The notes under the pieces: generated by a model
Told to the model about the DNA's origin: nothing
Seen by the model: the letters and a program-made list of their open reading frames with translations, nothing else
The model's database searches: none
Shown: piece after piece, positions 53,990 to 63,560 of the stretch
How the letters are laid out: each line of letters opens with the position of its first letter
How positions within the stretch are numbered: the first letter of the stretch is position 1
Assembly (NCBI RefSeq): GCF_003231275.1
Contig: NZ_QKVL01000016.1
Span: 1-64,000 of the forward strand
Reading direction: 5' to 3'
Origin: Pseudomonas huaxiensis
GTDB taxonomy: Bacteria; Pseudomonadota; Gammaproteobacteria; Pseudomonadales; Pseudomonadaceae
Length of the DNA: 64,000 nucleotides
Translations under genes and position numbers: made by a program

Positions 53990-55078
53990 TCAGTGCTGGA
54001 ACACCTGCTCTCGATGATAATCCAGGTATTCCCCGACCCCGTCCGGCACAAACCGCAACCTGCGCGGCAACCCCAACGCCGCGCAACTCGCCTCGCACAA
54101 CCGCTTCGACACAAACATCTCCCCGCGTGAATCGAAGCTGATCAAGCCGCGATAAAACAGCGCATCCAGATTCGCCGCCAACAGCAGGCCATTGCTGCTA
54201 TCCAGCCGCTCCTTCGCCGTCGATTCGGCCCAGGGTTTGATATGTGAAGCGCGCAACACTTCGGTACAGGCCAACCCCGTCACCGCACACGCGCCGCCCC
54301 AGACCTCAAGCAAGTCCTGGCGGAATTTACCGCGCCCGCGTCGGGCCTGGATCTGGGCCATGACCTCGGTAACGTGCTCGGCGCCCTCCAGCAACTCATC
54401 CCGCTCCGAAGCCGCCACGGGTTCAGTTGGCGCACATTGAATGGCGTCCATCAGCCGGACCCATTTATCGCCGCGTTGCTCCTGCGGGATCGCATCCATG
54501 ATTCGGCCAACCAAGGCCAGATCAAGTTCTGTGTAGCTCTTCTGCTTGCCGGCGACGATATTCGGGTCGAGGGTCACGGGCTCATCGAACCACCAGAAGT
54601 AGTCGTCCGGGCACACCCAGTTGGGGATCCAGTGCAGGTGCTGTTTCCAGTTCTTGAGGAAGTGGTGGCGGTCATCCTCGTGGATCCTGCGGACTTTGGT
54701 GACGGACCAGGCTTCTTCCCAGAGGTCGTTCAGGGCCAGCTTCTGGACGATCTCTTCACGCTGGGCCTGGAGGCGTTCATCGAACAGGCCGACGGCGTTA
54801 CCGGCGATGCCGACCAGTTGCAGGATGCCGTTGTGCGCGGCGGTCATGAAGACGAAGGTCTGGCCGGCGTTGTCGATCAGCGGCGCAGTGCCAAAACCTT
54901 CGGTGTGGAAGACGCGGAAGCGCTCAGCGCCACGCCGCAGCAACAGGCGCGGCGAGTTGTTCCACTCTTCGTGGCCGTAGCCGTTTTCCTTGGGATAGCC
55001 GCTGGTGGCAAAGGCGCCAGACGGGGCCACGTAGTTGTTGGTGTTCCAGAAAACCGGCTTTTGTACGAATAACGCCAT
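53990..55078 (-). CDS. HNH endonuclease-like protein, copy 2
   Basis: A 362-residue paralogue of the 49196-50293 protein. It shares MALFVQKPVFWNTNNYVAPS, the GYPKENGYGHEEWNNS stretch and the HNH part CAVTGLACTEVLRASHIKPW, NGLLLAANLDALFYRGLISF. Copies differ across the whole length, so the duplication is old. AAGGAT lies before ATG 55078. It starts 123 bases after the RHS stop on the same strand. Activity inferred only. Confidence 0.82.
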   Translation of the reverse strand: MALFVQKPVFWNTNNYVAPSGAFATSGYPKENGYGHEEWNNSPRLLLRRGAERFRVFHTEGFGTAPLIDNAGQTFVFMTAAHNGILQLVGIAGNAVGLFDERLQAQREEIVQKLALNDLWEEAWSVTKVRRIHEDDRHHFLKNWKQHLHWIPNWVCPDDYFWWFDEPVTLDPNIVAGKQKSYTELDLALVGRIMDAIPQEQRGDKWVRLMDAIQCAPTEPVAASERDELLEGAEHVTEVMAQIQARRGRGKFRQDLLEVWGGACAVTGLACTEVLRASHIKPWAESTAKERLDSSNGLLLAANLDALFYRGLISFDSRGEMFVSKRLCEASCAALGLPRRLRFVPDGVGEYLDYHREQVFQH

Positions 55079-55201
55079 TACCTTCAATCCTTGTGTCAGC
55101 AGCCTTCGCGTGCGCAGGCTCTAGTGATGGCAGGATGATAGCAAAAAGACGGCGAGCAATTCATGGGGCGATGGAAACGATGGCGCTTCGTTCTCCCGGA
55201 G

Positions 55202-58042
55202 CTAGCCATACCGATGGATAAAGCGAACCCTGTCAGGAGTCCTTCGAATGGCATCATTCAATTGAGAAACATCGACGTGCACCTCTTCGAGTTCAATATC
55301 AATTCCAAAGTTACTCAGGATGCCATATGCGCTTTCCCGGGTAACGGGATGATCCTGACTGTCATCAAAGAACTTGATAATCCCCCCTGGATTATTGATG
55401 ACGTTGTCAGTGACTGAAACACCGGAGATACCGGTCGCATCAATTTCATACAGGTTACCCTTGGCCTGGCCAACCCGAACGTAATAATCAACACCTGTAA
55501 TTTCAGTAGACGCAATAAGGGTTTCCTGTTGTCTTCTTATTTCCGCATCAGACCGAGCAAGAGAATCATCTGAATGATTTGAATCCTCAGAGCCGTTTTC
55601 ATACTGATCAACAATACCCCCATGAAGCATATTCTCTACTGCACTGAAATCAGAACTTGCCCTGAATCCACTACTGAGAATTTCGCTTGGCGAACTCCAG
55701 TCCAATCGATAAATGCGACCGATACTGGCCCGCTCAATCAAAGACTGTTCATTGATGTAGTGAGTACCCGGCTGAAAGCGAGCATTGTAATGCTCTGGCG
55801 GCTGGTTCAGCATTACGTCTCTTACTTGGCTGACCACAACATCCCTTGCATTTACCTGATTGCCCTGGACTTCAAAAGCATGCCGTTGAGCAAAATCAGC
55901 CCACCCCTGCAGGACCTCCATTCCTGCTATTCCCCAATGGCTCTCGGCATTATTCAAACGTTGAGTAATGGGGACACCCACCAGGCCGGACTTATCGATA
56001 TAGCTGACGGGGTTGCCACCGCAGAAACAGAACGGGTTCAGGCCGTCGACTGCACCCAGGGGATCAGCGGATAACCAGCGGCCCACCCACGGCTGATAGT
56101 ACCGATAACCGTAGTAGTACAACCCCGTGGCATCACGTTCCTTGCCCGAGTAACGTACTGTTTTATAAGCCACCTCCACGTCACTGGAGGCTGTCAGCAC
56201 GGAAGTTCCGCCATAAGGGTAATATTCTTCCTGGCTGATGATTCTGCCGTTGCCATCAACTTCCAGGCTACTGCTCCCCTGCAGATTCTCGTAGCAATAA
56301 CGCACCTGATCATTGCTGATGCCTTCAGGCTTGCCGGTTTCCCAATGCATAACCCGAACCCGTGCACGCCCGGACTCTCCGACCGTAATCACTTGCAGGG
56401 CTTCTGTCTGAGCACTTGCGCGGGTTGTGTTACGCAACTCCAGCGTTGGCAAATACACGACTCGCTGCGTCTGCATGATTGAACTGATTTTCTGCGTGCT
56501 GAACTTCAATAGCCGTTGGCTGGCGCTGTCGTACCGGTAGCTTTCCACGTCATCCGGCGCCCCGATGCGCGCCACCGGCACCACTCGCTGCAACTCGCCG
56601 CGAGGCGTCCAGTCCAGGGACTGTCCCGCCTGCAGCAGCAACTGTCGCCCACCTGCCGTAAACAGAGCGTGTACCTGGGCCGGGCTCTCTGTCAGGGCAC
56701 TCAATACTCCCCGATTGCTGCGATCACTTACGGTGATGTCCGTTGTGTAACTATTGTTCGTGCCCGGCGCGCTATGGCGTATTCGGGTCAGGTTGCCGCT
56801 GCGATCATAGGTATAGGTACGCGTGTAGTTCGCATAGGTCGTGTTACTGAACTCCGTAATGGTCACCAGCCTGCTGTTGCGCTGACCTGCGTTCGCCATC
56901 TCTCGTCCAGTGGCGCCGACCAGTTGATAAAGGCTGTCGTAGCGATACACGTTGACCGGCATTACTTTCTGGTTGCGCCAGAAGCGAACGTCCTCGGCCT
57001 CATTGTTCATCTTGAGTACGTTGCCTACAGGATCGTATTCATAGCGCAGGTCCTGCAGCACTTTTACTCCAGACGAGGGCTCACCGGCACGCGCCGTTCG
57101 AATACCCGACAAGCGCTGTGTCCCTGGCTCATAGGTATACGTGGTCAGTACGCCATTGCCGTGGACCTCGCACAGCTTCTGCCCGGCAGCCGAGTAAGTC
57201 AGCGAGCCAACGATGATTTGCTGCGCGCCGCCCGCCACTGTCAGCCAACTGCTCGACAACTGGCCCGTCACGTCGTACGCCACGCGCTGCACGTTACCTT
57301 TCGCATCGGTGGTACTCAGGATGGTACCCGTCGCATCCGTGGTGGTTACGGTGCTGAATTTTTCTTCAGCCAGGAGACTTTCCCTGGCCGCCATCCCTTC
57401 TGGCAGCCAATTCGCCACCACCGTCGGATTCTCCACCTCGCTCAGCAGGTGGCGGGTTACACAGAGCGAGGTACCGGTGAGCCCCACGCTGTCGGTCTGC
57501 AGCAGACCTGCGGTGTCGTAGTGACGAACGCATCGCCCAGCCAGGTTCAGTGCCTGCTCCGCCGGACTGTTTGCCCCATACACAAACCGCTCGGTGACAT
57601 GAACGCTTCCGTCTGCCGTCACCTCGGTAACGGCAAGCGGACGGCCCGGCATGTCTTCCTCTTCGTATTGCCAGGTACGGGTCACTACCTCGCTCGTGTC
57701 GGGCGCGCCGTCTTCAGCCACAGAGAGATTGCTGATAGCCACGCCGGGCCGTCCGGCAGCGTCGTACAAGGCGAGGGTAATGCCGGCGTCGGCGCTGATA
57801 GTGCTTAGCACTTTGCCAACGAGGTCAGTCTGGTAGATGAAGTTCGCCAACCCCTTCTCATGAAGGCGCGGGTCAGCGCTGCGGACCAGGAAGCCTTGTG
57901 CGTTGAACACATGGCGGCTGATACGCTCGCTGGTGTCATTCGGGGAGTCCGGGTGACGGTGGTACGTGATGTCGCGCACCCTTAGGCCGCGACTGTCGAG
58001 CCCTGTGACCGTCGGGGTGTTCCTGAACAAAGACGTATTCAT
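55202..58042 (-). CDS. TccC-type RHS toxin with ADP-ribosyltransferase-like tail
   Basis: A 946-residue RHS-repeat protein. The start MNTSLFRNTPTVTGLDSRGL and ITYHRHPD fit TccC, the C subunit of insecticidal Tc toxins. YD/RHS repeats fill about 60-640 and the core ends YYGYRYYQPWVGRWLSADPL...NPVSYIDKSGL at residue 687. The remaining 259 residues (55202-55981) are AT-richer and look like a cholera/pertussis-type ADP-ribosyltransferase: IYRLDWSSPSEILSSGF (Arg779), LIAST (845-846), and HPVTRES with Glu903 in the catalytic position. No immunity gene follows. No TcA or TcB gene is in the window, so it is an orphan C subunit. Confidence 0.88.
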   Translation of the reverse strand: MNTSLFRNTPTVTGLDSRGLRVRDITYHRHPDSPNDTSERISRHVFNAQGFLVRSADPRLHEKGLANFIYQTDLVGKVLSTISADAGITLALYDAAGRPGVAISNLSVAEDGAPDTSEVVTRTWQYEEEDMPGRPLAVTEVTADGSVHVTERFVYGANSPAEQALNLAGRCVRHYDTAGLLQTDSVGLTGTSLCVTRHLLSEVENPTVVANWLPEGMAARESLLAEEKFSTVTTTDATGTILSTTDAKGNVQRVAYDVTGQLSSSWLTVAGGAQQIIVGSLTYSAAGQKLCEVHGNGVLTTYTYEPGTQRLSGIRTARAGEPSSGVKVLQDLRYEYDPVGNVLKMNNEAEDVRFWRNQKVMPVNVYRYDSLYQLVGATGREMANAGQRNSRLVTITEFSNTTYANYTRTYTYDRSGNLTRIRHSAPGTNNSYTTDITVSDRSNRGVLSALTESPAQVHALFTAGGRQLLLQAGQSLDWTPRGELQRVVPVARIGAPDDVESYRYDSASQRLLKFSTQKISSIMQTQRVVYLPTLELRNTTRASAQTEALQVITVGESGRARVRVMHWETGKPEGISNDQVRYCYENLQGSSSLEVDGNGRIISQEEYYPYGGTSVLTASSDVEVAYKTVRYSGKERDATGLYYYGYRYYQPWVGRWLSADPLGAVDGLNPFCFCGGNPVSYIDKSGLVGVPITQRLNNAESHWGIAGMEVLQGWADFAQRHAFEVQGNQVNARDVVVSQVRDVMLNQPPEHYNARFQPGTHYINEQSLIERASIGRIYRLDWSSPSEILSSGFRASSDFSAVENMLHGGIVDQYENGSEDSNHSDDSLARSDAEIRRQQETLIASTEITGVDYYVRVGQAKGNLYEIDATGISGVSVTDNVINNPGGIIKFFDDSQDHPVTRESAYGILSNFGIDIELEEVHVDVSQLNDAIRRTPDRVRFIHRYG

Positions 58043-58352
58043 CTGTTATCCGCCGTCATGGCCATTCCCTGCACAGGTTTCAGTATTGTTGAGGAAGGTG
58101 CTTCATGCCATTACCGGCACGTGGGGAAACAGCCCGGAAACAGGTCGCGGACACCCTCACAGAAGCGAACGAATGCCCTGAAAAAATAACGAAAACTAAT
58201 TTTAAGGTTACGGTAAATACCAAACTCACATAATTAGCTTAGAACCAAAAAGCCTTTCCCTCGCGCCGAACGCAGGCATATCGTTCTACCAGACCCGACC
58301 CCACTCCTGGCGGAGGCCGTCCCCAACGACCTCTGCAGGAGCCTGCGCATCC
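58043..58352. other. Divergent intergenic region
   Basis: About 310 bases between the RHS toxin and the flavoprotein operon. AT-rich in the middle (58175-58235). It must contain both promoters; no clear sigma-70 or sigma-54 element was recognised. Confidence 0.4.
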
Positions 58353-59954
58353 ATGATTCCCCTGTTTCACAACGCCCCCGCCCCACTCCACCTGCGCGCC
58401 GATGTGCTGGTGATCGGTGGCGGCCTGGCCGGCACCTGGGCGGCGGTGGCCGCGGCGCGTAAAGGCGCGAAGGTGGTCCTTGCCGACAAGGGTTACTGCG
58501 GCACCAGCGGCGTGACCGCGACCGCCGGCCCCGGCCATTGGTGGGTGCCGCCGGAACAACGCGAAGCGGTGATCGAGAAACGCACCCTCAGCGCCGAAGC
58601 GCTGGGCGATCCGCGCTGGATGGCGCGGATTCTCGACACCACCTGGCAATCGCTGCCGCAACTGGACCGCCTGTACGGTTTCCCTCGCGACGAGCGTGGC
58701 AACAAGCAGTACCGCGCCCTGCGCGGGCCGGAATACATGCGGGCCATGCGCCAACTGACGCTGGAACACGGCGTCACCCTACTGGATCAGAGCCCGGCGC
58801 TGGAACTGCTGAAGAACGATTCCGGCGAACTGGCCGGCGCGCGTGGCTGGCAGCGCCAGGCCAAGCGCGAATGGCAGGTCAGCGCGTCGGCCGTGGTGCT
58901 GGCCACCGGTGGCTGCGGCTTTCTTTCCCGACTGCTGGGCAGCCACACCAACACCGGCGACGGTTACCTGATGGGCGTCGAGGCCGGGGCTGAGCTGTCG
59001 GGGATGGAGTTTTCCAACTACTACTGCATCGCCCCGGCCGGCAGCACCATGACCCGCTCGATGGTCTACACCTTCGGCCGCTACTTCGATGGCGCCGGCC
59101 GCGAGCTGGAGATCACCCAGGGCCCGGGCTTCAATGACGCCCTCGCCCGCGCGCTGTTACAAGGTCCGGTGTTCTGCCGGCTGGACCGCATTCCCGAGGA
59201 CATCCGCGCGCGCCTGCCGTATGTGCAGCCGAACTTGATGCTGCCGTTCGACCGCCAGGGCATCGATCCGTACCGCGACAAATTCCCGGTCACGCTGCAC
59301 GGCGAAGGCACCATCCGCGGTGTCGGCGGCCTGCGAATCGTCGATGACGACTGCCAGACCGGCGTGCCCGGCCTGTTCACCGCAGGCGACGCGGCCAGTC
59401 GCGAGGCGGTGACCGGGGCGATCTCCGGCGGTGGCGCAGTGAATTCGTCCTGGGCGTTGTCCAGCGGCCAGTGGGCCGGCGCCGGCGCGGCGCGGCATGC
59501 CCTGGCGCAGCCGGCGAAAGATACCGTAGTACGTAGCGTGGCACAGGTCGGACTATTGAAAAATGGCAATGCGGGTGACGATCACCGCAAGACCATCCGC
59601 GCCATCCAGGACGAACTGCACCCCTACGACAAAAACCTGTTCCGCCATGGCGCGCAGTTGCAGCGCTCCCTCGGCGTGCTGGAAAACCATTGGGACCGCC
59701 TGCGCGAACAGCGCAGCGTCGACAGTCCCGAGGCGCTGTTGCACTGGCGGCAAACCGCGGCGCTGCTGGCCAGCGCCCGCTGGTGCTACCAGAGCGCCCT
59801 GGCACGCAAGGAAAGCCGCGGCATGCACCAGCGCAGCGACGCACCTGCCCGCCTCGCCAGTTTTGATAGCCATCTGCGCAGCGCCGGGCTGGACACGCCC
59901 TGGGTGCGCCGCGATGCCCTGCCGACCCTTCACGCCAGCGAGGTGCCGGCATGA
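58353..59954 (+). CDS. FAD-binding oxidoreductase (fumarate/APS-reductase-like flavoprotein)
   Basis: A 533-residue flavoprotein with an N-terminal FAD motif VIGGGLAGTWAAVAAARKGA. ATAGPGHWW, SVVLATGGCGF-like and the C-terminal GLFTAGDAASREAVTGAISG resemble the succinate dehydrogenase/APS reductase alpha family. The ferredoxin gene overlaps its stop (ATGA), as in ApsA-ApsB pairs. It may transfer electrons between the iron-sulfur partner and a small organic or sulfur substrate. AGGAG precedes the ATG. Confidence 0.85.
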   Translation: MIPLFHNAPAPLHLRADVLVIGGGLAGTWAAVAAARKGAKVVLADKGYCGTSGVTATAGPGHWWVPPEQREAVIEKRTLSAEALGDPRWMARILDTTWQSLPQLDRLYGFPRDERGNKQYRALRGPEYMRAMRQLTLEHGVTLLDQSPALELLKNDSGELAGARGWQRQAKREWQVSASAVVLATGGCGFLSRLLGSHTNTGDGYLMGVEAGAELSGMEFSNYYCIAPAGSTMTRSMVYTFGRYFDGAGRELEITQGPGFNDALARALLQGPVFCRLDRIPEDIRARLPYVQPNLMLPFDRQGIDPYRDKFPVTLHGEGTIRGVGGLRIVDDDCQTGVPGLFTAGDAASREAVTGAISGGGAVNSSWALSSGQWAGAGAARHALAQPAKDTVVRSVAQVGLLKNGNAGDDHRKTIRAIQDELHPYDKNLFRHGAQLQRSLGVLENHWDRLREQRSVDSPEALLHWRQTAALLASARWCYQSALARKESRGMHQRSDAPARLASFDSHLRSAGLDTPWVRRDALPTLHASEVPA

Positions 59955-60304
59955 TCGAGTTGATCTTCAGTGACCGCTGCAACGGCTGCAGCCAGTGCGT
60001 AACGGCCTGCCCCAGCAACGTGCTGGCCGTGGGCAGCGACGGCAAGCCACGGATTGCCGATCAGTCGGCCTGCCAGACCTGCTTCATGTGCGAACTGTAC
60101 TGCCACAGCGACGCGCTCTACGTGCACCCCGATTGCGAGCAGTCGGTCAGCCTCGACCCGGCGCAGGTGCTCGCCAGCGGCCTGGTCGGCCAGTACCGAC
60201 GGGACTCCGGCTGGGACGAGTTCGCCAGCGACCCGCGCTACGAAAACCAGCACTGGCGCATGGAGGGCATCTTCGTCCTGGCCCGTGAACTGGCCACCCA
60301 CTGA
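59951..60304 (+). CDS. Ferredoxin-type 2[4Fe-4S] subunit
   Basis: A 117-residue iron-sulfur protein: CNGCSQCVTACP (Cys10, 13, 16, 20) and CQTCFMCELYC (Cys41, 44, 47, 51) bind two clusters. The C-terminal extension of about 60 residues (SGWDEFASDPRYENQHW) would dock to the flavoprotein, as in APS reductase beta. Coupled to it by an ATGA overlap. Confidence 0.92.
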   Translation: MIELIFSDRCNGCSQCVTACPSNVLAVGSDGKPRIADQSACQTCFMCELYCHSDALYVHPDCEQSVSLDPAQVLASGLVGQYRRDSGWDEFASDPRYENQHWRMEGIFVLARELATH

Positions 60305-60332
60305 ACCCGTTTCCCCTGAGCAGGAGTCACCC

Positions 60333-61421
60333 ATGAGTCTTTTCAGCACCGCACCGCTGGGCAACCTGACCCTGGCCAACCGCGTGGTCATGGCCCCGCT
60401 GGGCCGCGCCCGCTCCGACGAACAGACGCGCCAGCCGCTGCCGCGGGTCGCGACCTATTACCGCCAGCGCGCCAGTGCCGGGCTGATCATTTCCGAGGCC
60501 ACCCATGTCTCCAGCGAAAGCGTCAGCCGGCCCGGTGGCTCGGCGATCCACGATGACGCCCAGGTCGAGGCCTGGAAACCGGTGACCGCCGCCGTGCACG
60601 CCGAAGGCGGGCGGATCTTCCAGCAACTGTTCCACCTCGGGCGCAAGGCCCATCCGCACCGCCTGCCGGGCAACCTGCTGCCGGTGGCGCCCTCGGCCAT
60701 CGCCGCCATCGGTGAGATTTCGACGCCGAGCGGCCAGCAGCCCTTCCCGGTGCCGCGCGCCCTTGAAACCGAGGAAATCGCCCAGCGCGTCGAAGACTTC
60801 CGCATCGCCGCGCGCAATGCCGGGCGCGCCGGGTTCGACGGTGTGGAAATCCATGCCGCCAACGGCTATCTGATCGACCAGTTCCTGCGTGACGGCGCCA
60901 ATCAGCGTGACGACCGCTACGGCGGCAGTGTGGAAAACCGTGCGCGCTTGCTGCTGGAAATCGTCGACGCCGCCATCGCCGAGCTGGGCGCCGAGCGGGT
61001 GGGCGTGCGCATTTCGCCGAACGTGGAATACGACGGCATCCGCGACAGCGACCCGCTGGCGTTGTACAGCCATGTCGGCCGCGAACTGCAACAGCGCGGT
61101 ATCGCCTACCTGCACCTGATCGAACCGGACACCACGCCGCCAGAACGCCGCCTGGCGCCGACCCTGCGCGAGCTGTTCACAGGGCCGTTGATTCTCGCCG
61201 GCGACTTCGACCGCGACAGCGCGCGCCAGGCCGTCGAGCAGGGCCGCGCCGATTTCGTCGCCTTTGGCCGGCTGTTTATCGCCAACCCCGACCTGGTGGA
61301 ACGCTTTCGCCGGGAGGCGCCGCTCAATGCCCCGGACGAAGCCAGCTTCTATGTCGGCGGCGACCAGGGCTACATCGATTACCCCTTTCTCGAACCCCGC
61401 CGCGAAGCTGTTGCCGGCTGA
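60333..61421 (+). CDS. Old-yellow-enzyme family alkene reductase
   Basis: A 362-residue FMN-dependent ene-reductase. MSLFSTAPLGNLTLANRVVM opens it; HAANGYLIDQFLRDGANQRD and RYGGSVENRARLLLE are the family signatures. It reduces activated C=C bonds using NAD(P)H. CAGGAG lies before ATG 60333. Third gene of the operon. Confidence 0.93.
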   Translation: MSLFSTAPLGNLTLANRVVMAPLGRARSDEQTRQPLPRVATYYRQRASAGLIISEATHVSSESVSRPGGSAIHDDAQVEAWKPVTAAVHAEGGRIFQQLFHLGRKAHPHRLPGNLLPVAPSAIAAIGEISTPSGQQPFPVPRALETEEIAQRVEDFRIAARNAGRAGFDGVEIHAANGYLIDQFLRDGANQRDDRYGGSVENRARLLLEIVDAAIAELGAERVGVRISPNVEYDGIRDSDPLALYSHVGRELQQRGIAYLHLIEPDTTPPERRLAPTLRELFTGPLILAGDFDRDSARQAVEQGRADFVAFGRLFIANPDLVERFRREAPLNAPDEASFYVGGDQGYIDYPFLEPRREAVAG

Positions 61422-61439
61422 GCGAAACAGGAGCCTTTC

Positions 61440-62132
61440 ATGAGCGAATCCGTCAATCACCTGCTGGCTGAGCTGCATGCCGAACGCCAGCGCACCTGGG
61501 CCCCGGAGGCCCTCAAGGTCAACGTCGACCAACGCCAGCGCCTGGTGGATGAGGCTGATCCCGAGCGCTTCGTCAGCGCCGGCGACATCATCGCGCCGTT
61601 CGAGCTGCTCAAGGTCGAAGGCGGTAGCCTCAGCCTGGAGCAACTGGTGAGCAAGGGCCCGGCGGTACTGGTGTTCTTCCGCTTCGCCGGCTGCCCGGCG
61701 TGCAACATCGCCATCCCCTATTACGAACGCAACCTGCAACCGGCGCTGAAACGCCGAGGCGTGCCACTGGTGGCGATCAGCCCCCAGGTGCCGGAGCGCC
61801 TGAAAGAAATCAAGGACAAGCACCACCTCACTCTGCAAGTCGCCAGCGACAAGGACAACGCCCTCGGCCAGCGCCTCGGCATTCTCTACAGCTTCGACGA
61901 TGCCTCGCGCCAGGCGGCGCTGGCGAAAGGCCCGGGCATCGGCGCCATCACCGGCACCGGCACCTGGGAGTTGCCGCAGCCGACCGTGGTGGTGATCGGC
62001 CGCGACCAGCGTGTGCACTTCGCCCAGGTCAGCCCGGACTGGCTGGTGCGCAGCGAAGCACAACCGATCATCGACGCGGTGGACGCCGCGCTGGATGCCG
62101 ACAGCCTGCTGGTACGGCACGCCTGGGCCTGA
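61440..62132 (+). CDS. Peroxiredoxin/thioredoxin-like protein (AhpC/TSA family)
   Basis: A 230-residue protein with the redox motif FAGCPACNIAI (CxxC). The N-terminal third (residues 1-50) is a helical extension not found in short peroxiredoxins. The second half has the thioredoxin fold (LPQPTVVVIGRDQRVHFAQV). Likely a peroxidase or disulfide reductase protecting the flavin enzymes. CAGGAG precedes the ATG. Confidence 0.85.
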   Translation: MSESVNHLLAELHAERQRTWAPEALKVNVDQRQRLVDEADPERFVSAGDIIAPFELLKVEGGSLSLEQLVSKGPAVLVFFRFAGCPACNIAIPYYERNLQPALKRRGVPLVAISPQVPERLKEIKDKHHLTLQVASDKDNALGQRLGILYSFDDASRQAALAKGPGIGAITGTGTWELPQPTVVVIGRDQRVHFAQVSPDWLVRSEAQPIIDAVDAALDADSLLVRHAWA

Positions 62133-62167
62133 GCCCATCCCCTTCAACCCCCGACAGGACCTGAACC

Positions 62168-63496
62168 ATGAGCACACGGCAGTTGCACCTCGGCGCCATC
62201 CTTACCGGCGTCGGCACCGACCCACAGGAATGGCTGGACCCACAGATCCCCGGCACCGCCAGCATCGACATCGACTGGTACAAACAACAGGCCCGCGCCG
62301 CCGAAGCGGCGAAGTTCGACCTGGTGTTCATTGTCGACAGCCCCTACATCACCCCGGACTCGGCGCCGCACTTCCTCAACCGCCTGGAGCCGCTGACCCT
62401 GCTCTCGGCGCTGGCCGGCGCCACCGACAAGATCGGCCTGGTGGCGACCCTGACCACCTCCTACACCGAGCCCTTCAACGTCGCCCGCCAGTTCGCCTCG
62501 CTGGACCAGATCAGTCATGGCCGCGCTGGCTGGAACGTGGTCACCACCGGCCTTGAAGGTGCCGCCGGCAACTTCGGCCGCGAGCACCATATCGACCACG
62601 GTGAGCGCTACCGCCGCGCCCACGAACATGTCGCGGTGGTCCAGGGACTGTGGGACTCCTACGAGGACGACGCCTTCCCCCGCGACCGCGCCAACAAGCG
62701 CTTCCTCGACCCGGCCAAGCAACACCGCCTCGACCACCGAGGCGAATTCTTCTCGGTTACCGGGCCGCTGAACATCTCCCGTTCCGCGCAGGGGCAGCCG
62801 GTGATTTTCCAGGCTGGCGTGTCCGAGTCCGGGCGCGGCCTGGCGGCACGGATCGCCGAAGGGATTTTTGCTGGTGTCGACAACTTCGAAGACGCCCGCG
62901 AGTACTACGCCGACATCAAGCGCCGCGCCGCCGAGGCCGGGCGTGATCCAAACCAGGTGCTGGTATTCCCCGGCATCTCGCCGATCATTGCCGACACCGA
63001 CGAAGAGGCCCAGGCGCTGCTGCTGCAACGCACTGGCGAGCTGGACCTGAAAAAGGCCCTGGTGCAACTGGGCCGGCCGTTCAACTACCACGACTTCAGC
63101 CAGTACGACCTCGACGCCCCCTTCCCGGACCTCGGCGAACTGGGCAGCAACGGTTATCGCGGGCATGCCGAGAAGATCAAGCGCGTGGCGCGGGAACAGG
63201 GCCTGACCCTGCGTCAAACGGCGCTGCGCTTTGCCCGGCCATTTACCGGCTTTGCCGGTTCAGCACAGACGGTGGCGAACGAGATCGAGCGCTGGTTCAC
63301 GGAAGGCGCGGTGGACGGCTTCAACGTGCACGTCGGCGCACCGGCGGCGTTTGCCCGGTTTACCGATGAGGTGGTGCCGATCCTGCGTGAACGCGGGTTG
63401 TTCCGCAGTGAATACCAGGGACGCACGCTGCGCGATCACCTGGCGCTGGATGTGCCGGTGAATCGGCACAGCGTGAAGGCTGCCGAGGTGGCTTGA
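62168..63496 (+). CDS. NtaA/DmoA-family FMN-dependent monooxygenase
   Basis: A 442-residue luciferase-like monooxygenase: SRAGWNVVTTG-type segment (HGRAGWNVVTTGLEGAAGNF), the family's GQPVIFQAGVSESGRGLAAR and AEGIFAGVDNFEDA, plus VDGFNVH near the end. It uses reduced flavin and oxygen to cleave C-N or C-S bonds (nitrilotriacetate, dimethylsulfide type). It needs a flavin reductase, not found in this operon unless the ene-reductase acts as one. Last gene before the TonB receptor. Confidence 0.9.
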   Translation: MSTRQLHLGAILTGVGTDPQEWLDPQIPGTASIDIDWYKQQARAAEAAKFDLVFIVDSPYITPDSAPHFLNRLEPLTLLSALAGATDKIGLVATLTTSYTEPFNVARQFASLDQISHGRAGWNVVTTGLEGAAGNFGREHHIDHGERYRRAHEHVAVVQGLWDSYEDDAFPRDRANKRFLDPAKQHRLDHRGEFFSVTGPLNISRSAQGQPVIFQAGVSESGRGLAARIAEGIFAGVDNFEDAREYYADIKRRAAEAGRDPNQVLVFPGISPIIADTDEEAQALLLQRTGELDLKKALVQLGRPFNYHDFSQYDLDAPFPDLGELGSNGYRGHAEKIKRVAREQGLTLRQTALRFARPFTGFAGSAQTVANEIERWFTEGAVDGFNVHVGAPAAFARFTDEVVPILRERGLFRSEYQGRTLRDHLALDVPVNRHSVKAAEVA

Positions 63497-63560
63497 TTTC
63501 AGGCCAGCTTCGCTACACATCCCAAGCCACGCGCCGCAAGGCGCGCAGCTCTATCCCCCA

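Noticed and set aside
47443..55087. Integrated genomic island bordered by the tyrosine recombinase
   Set aside because: No tRNA, direct repeats or phage genes found nearby; the mosaic content alone is not enough to call an island.
55088..55201. Immunity gene for the RHS toxin
   Set aside because: Only about 120 bases separate it from the HNH gene, with no frame of suitable length and no ribosome site. TccC-type toxins do not need one.
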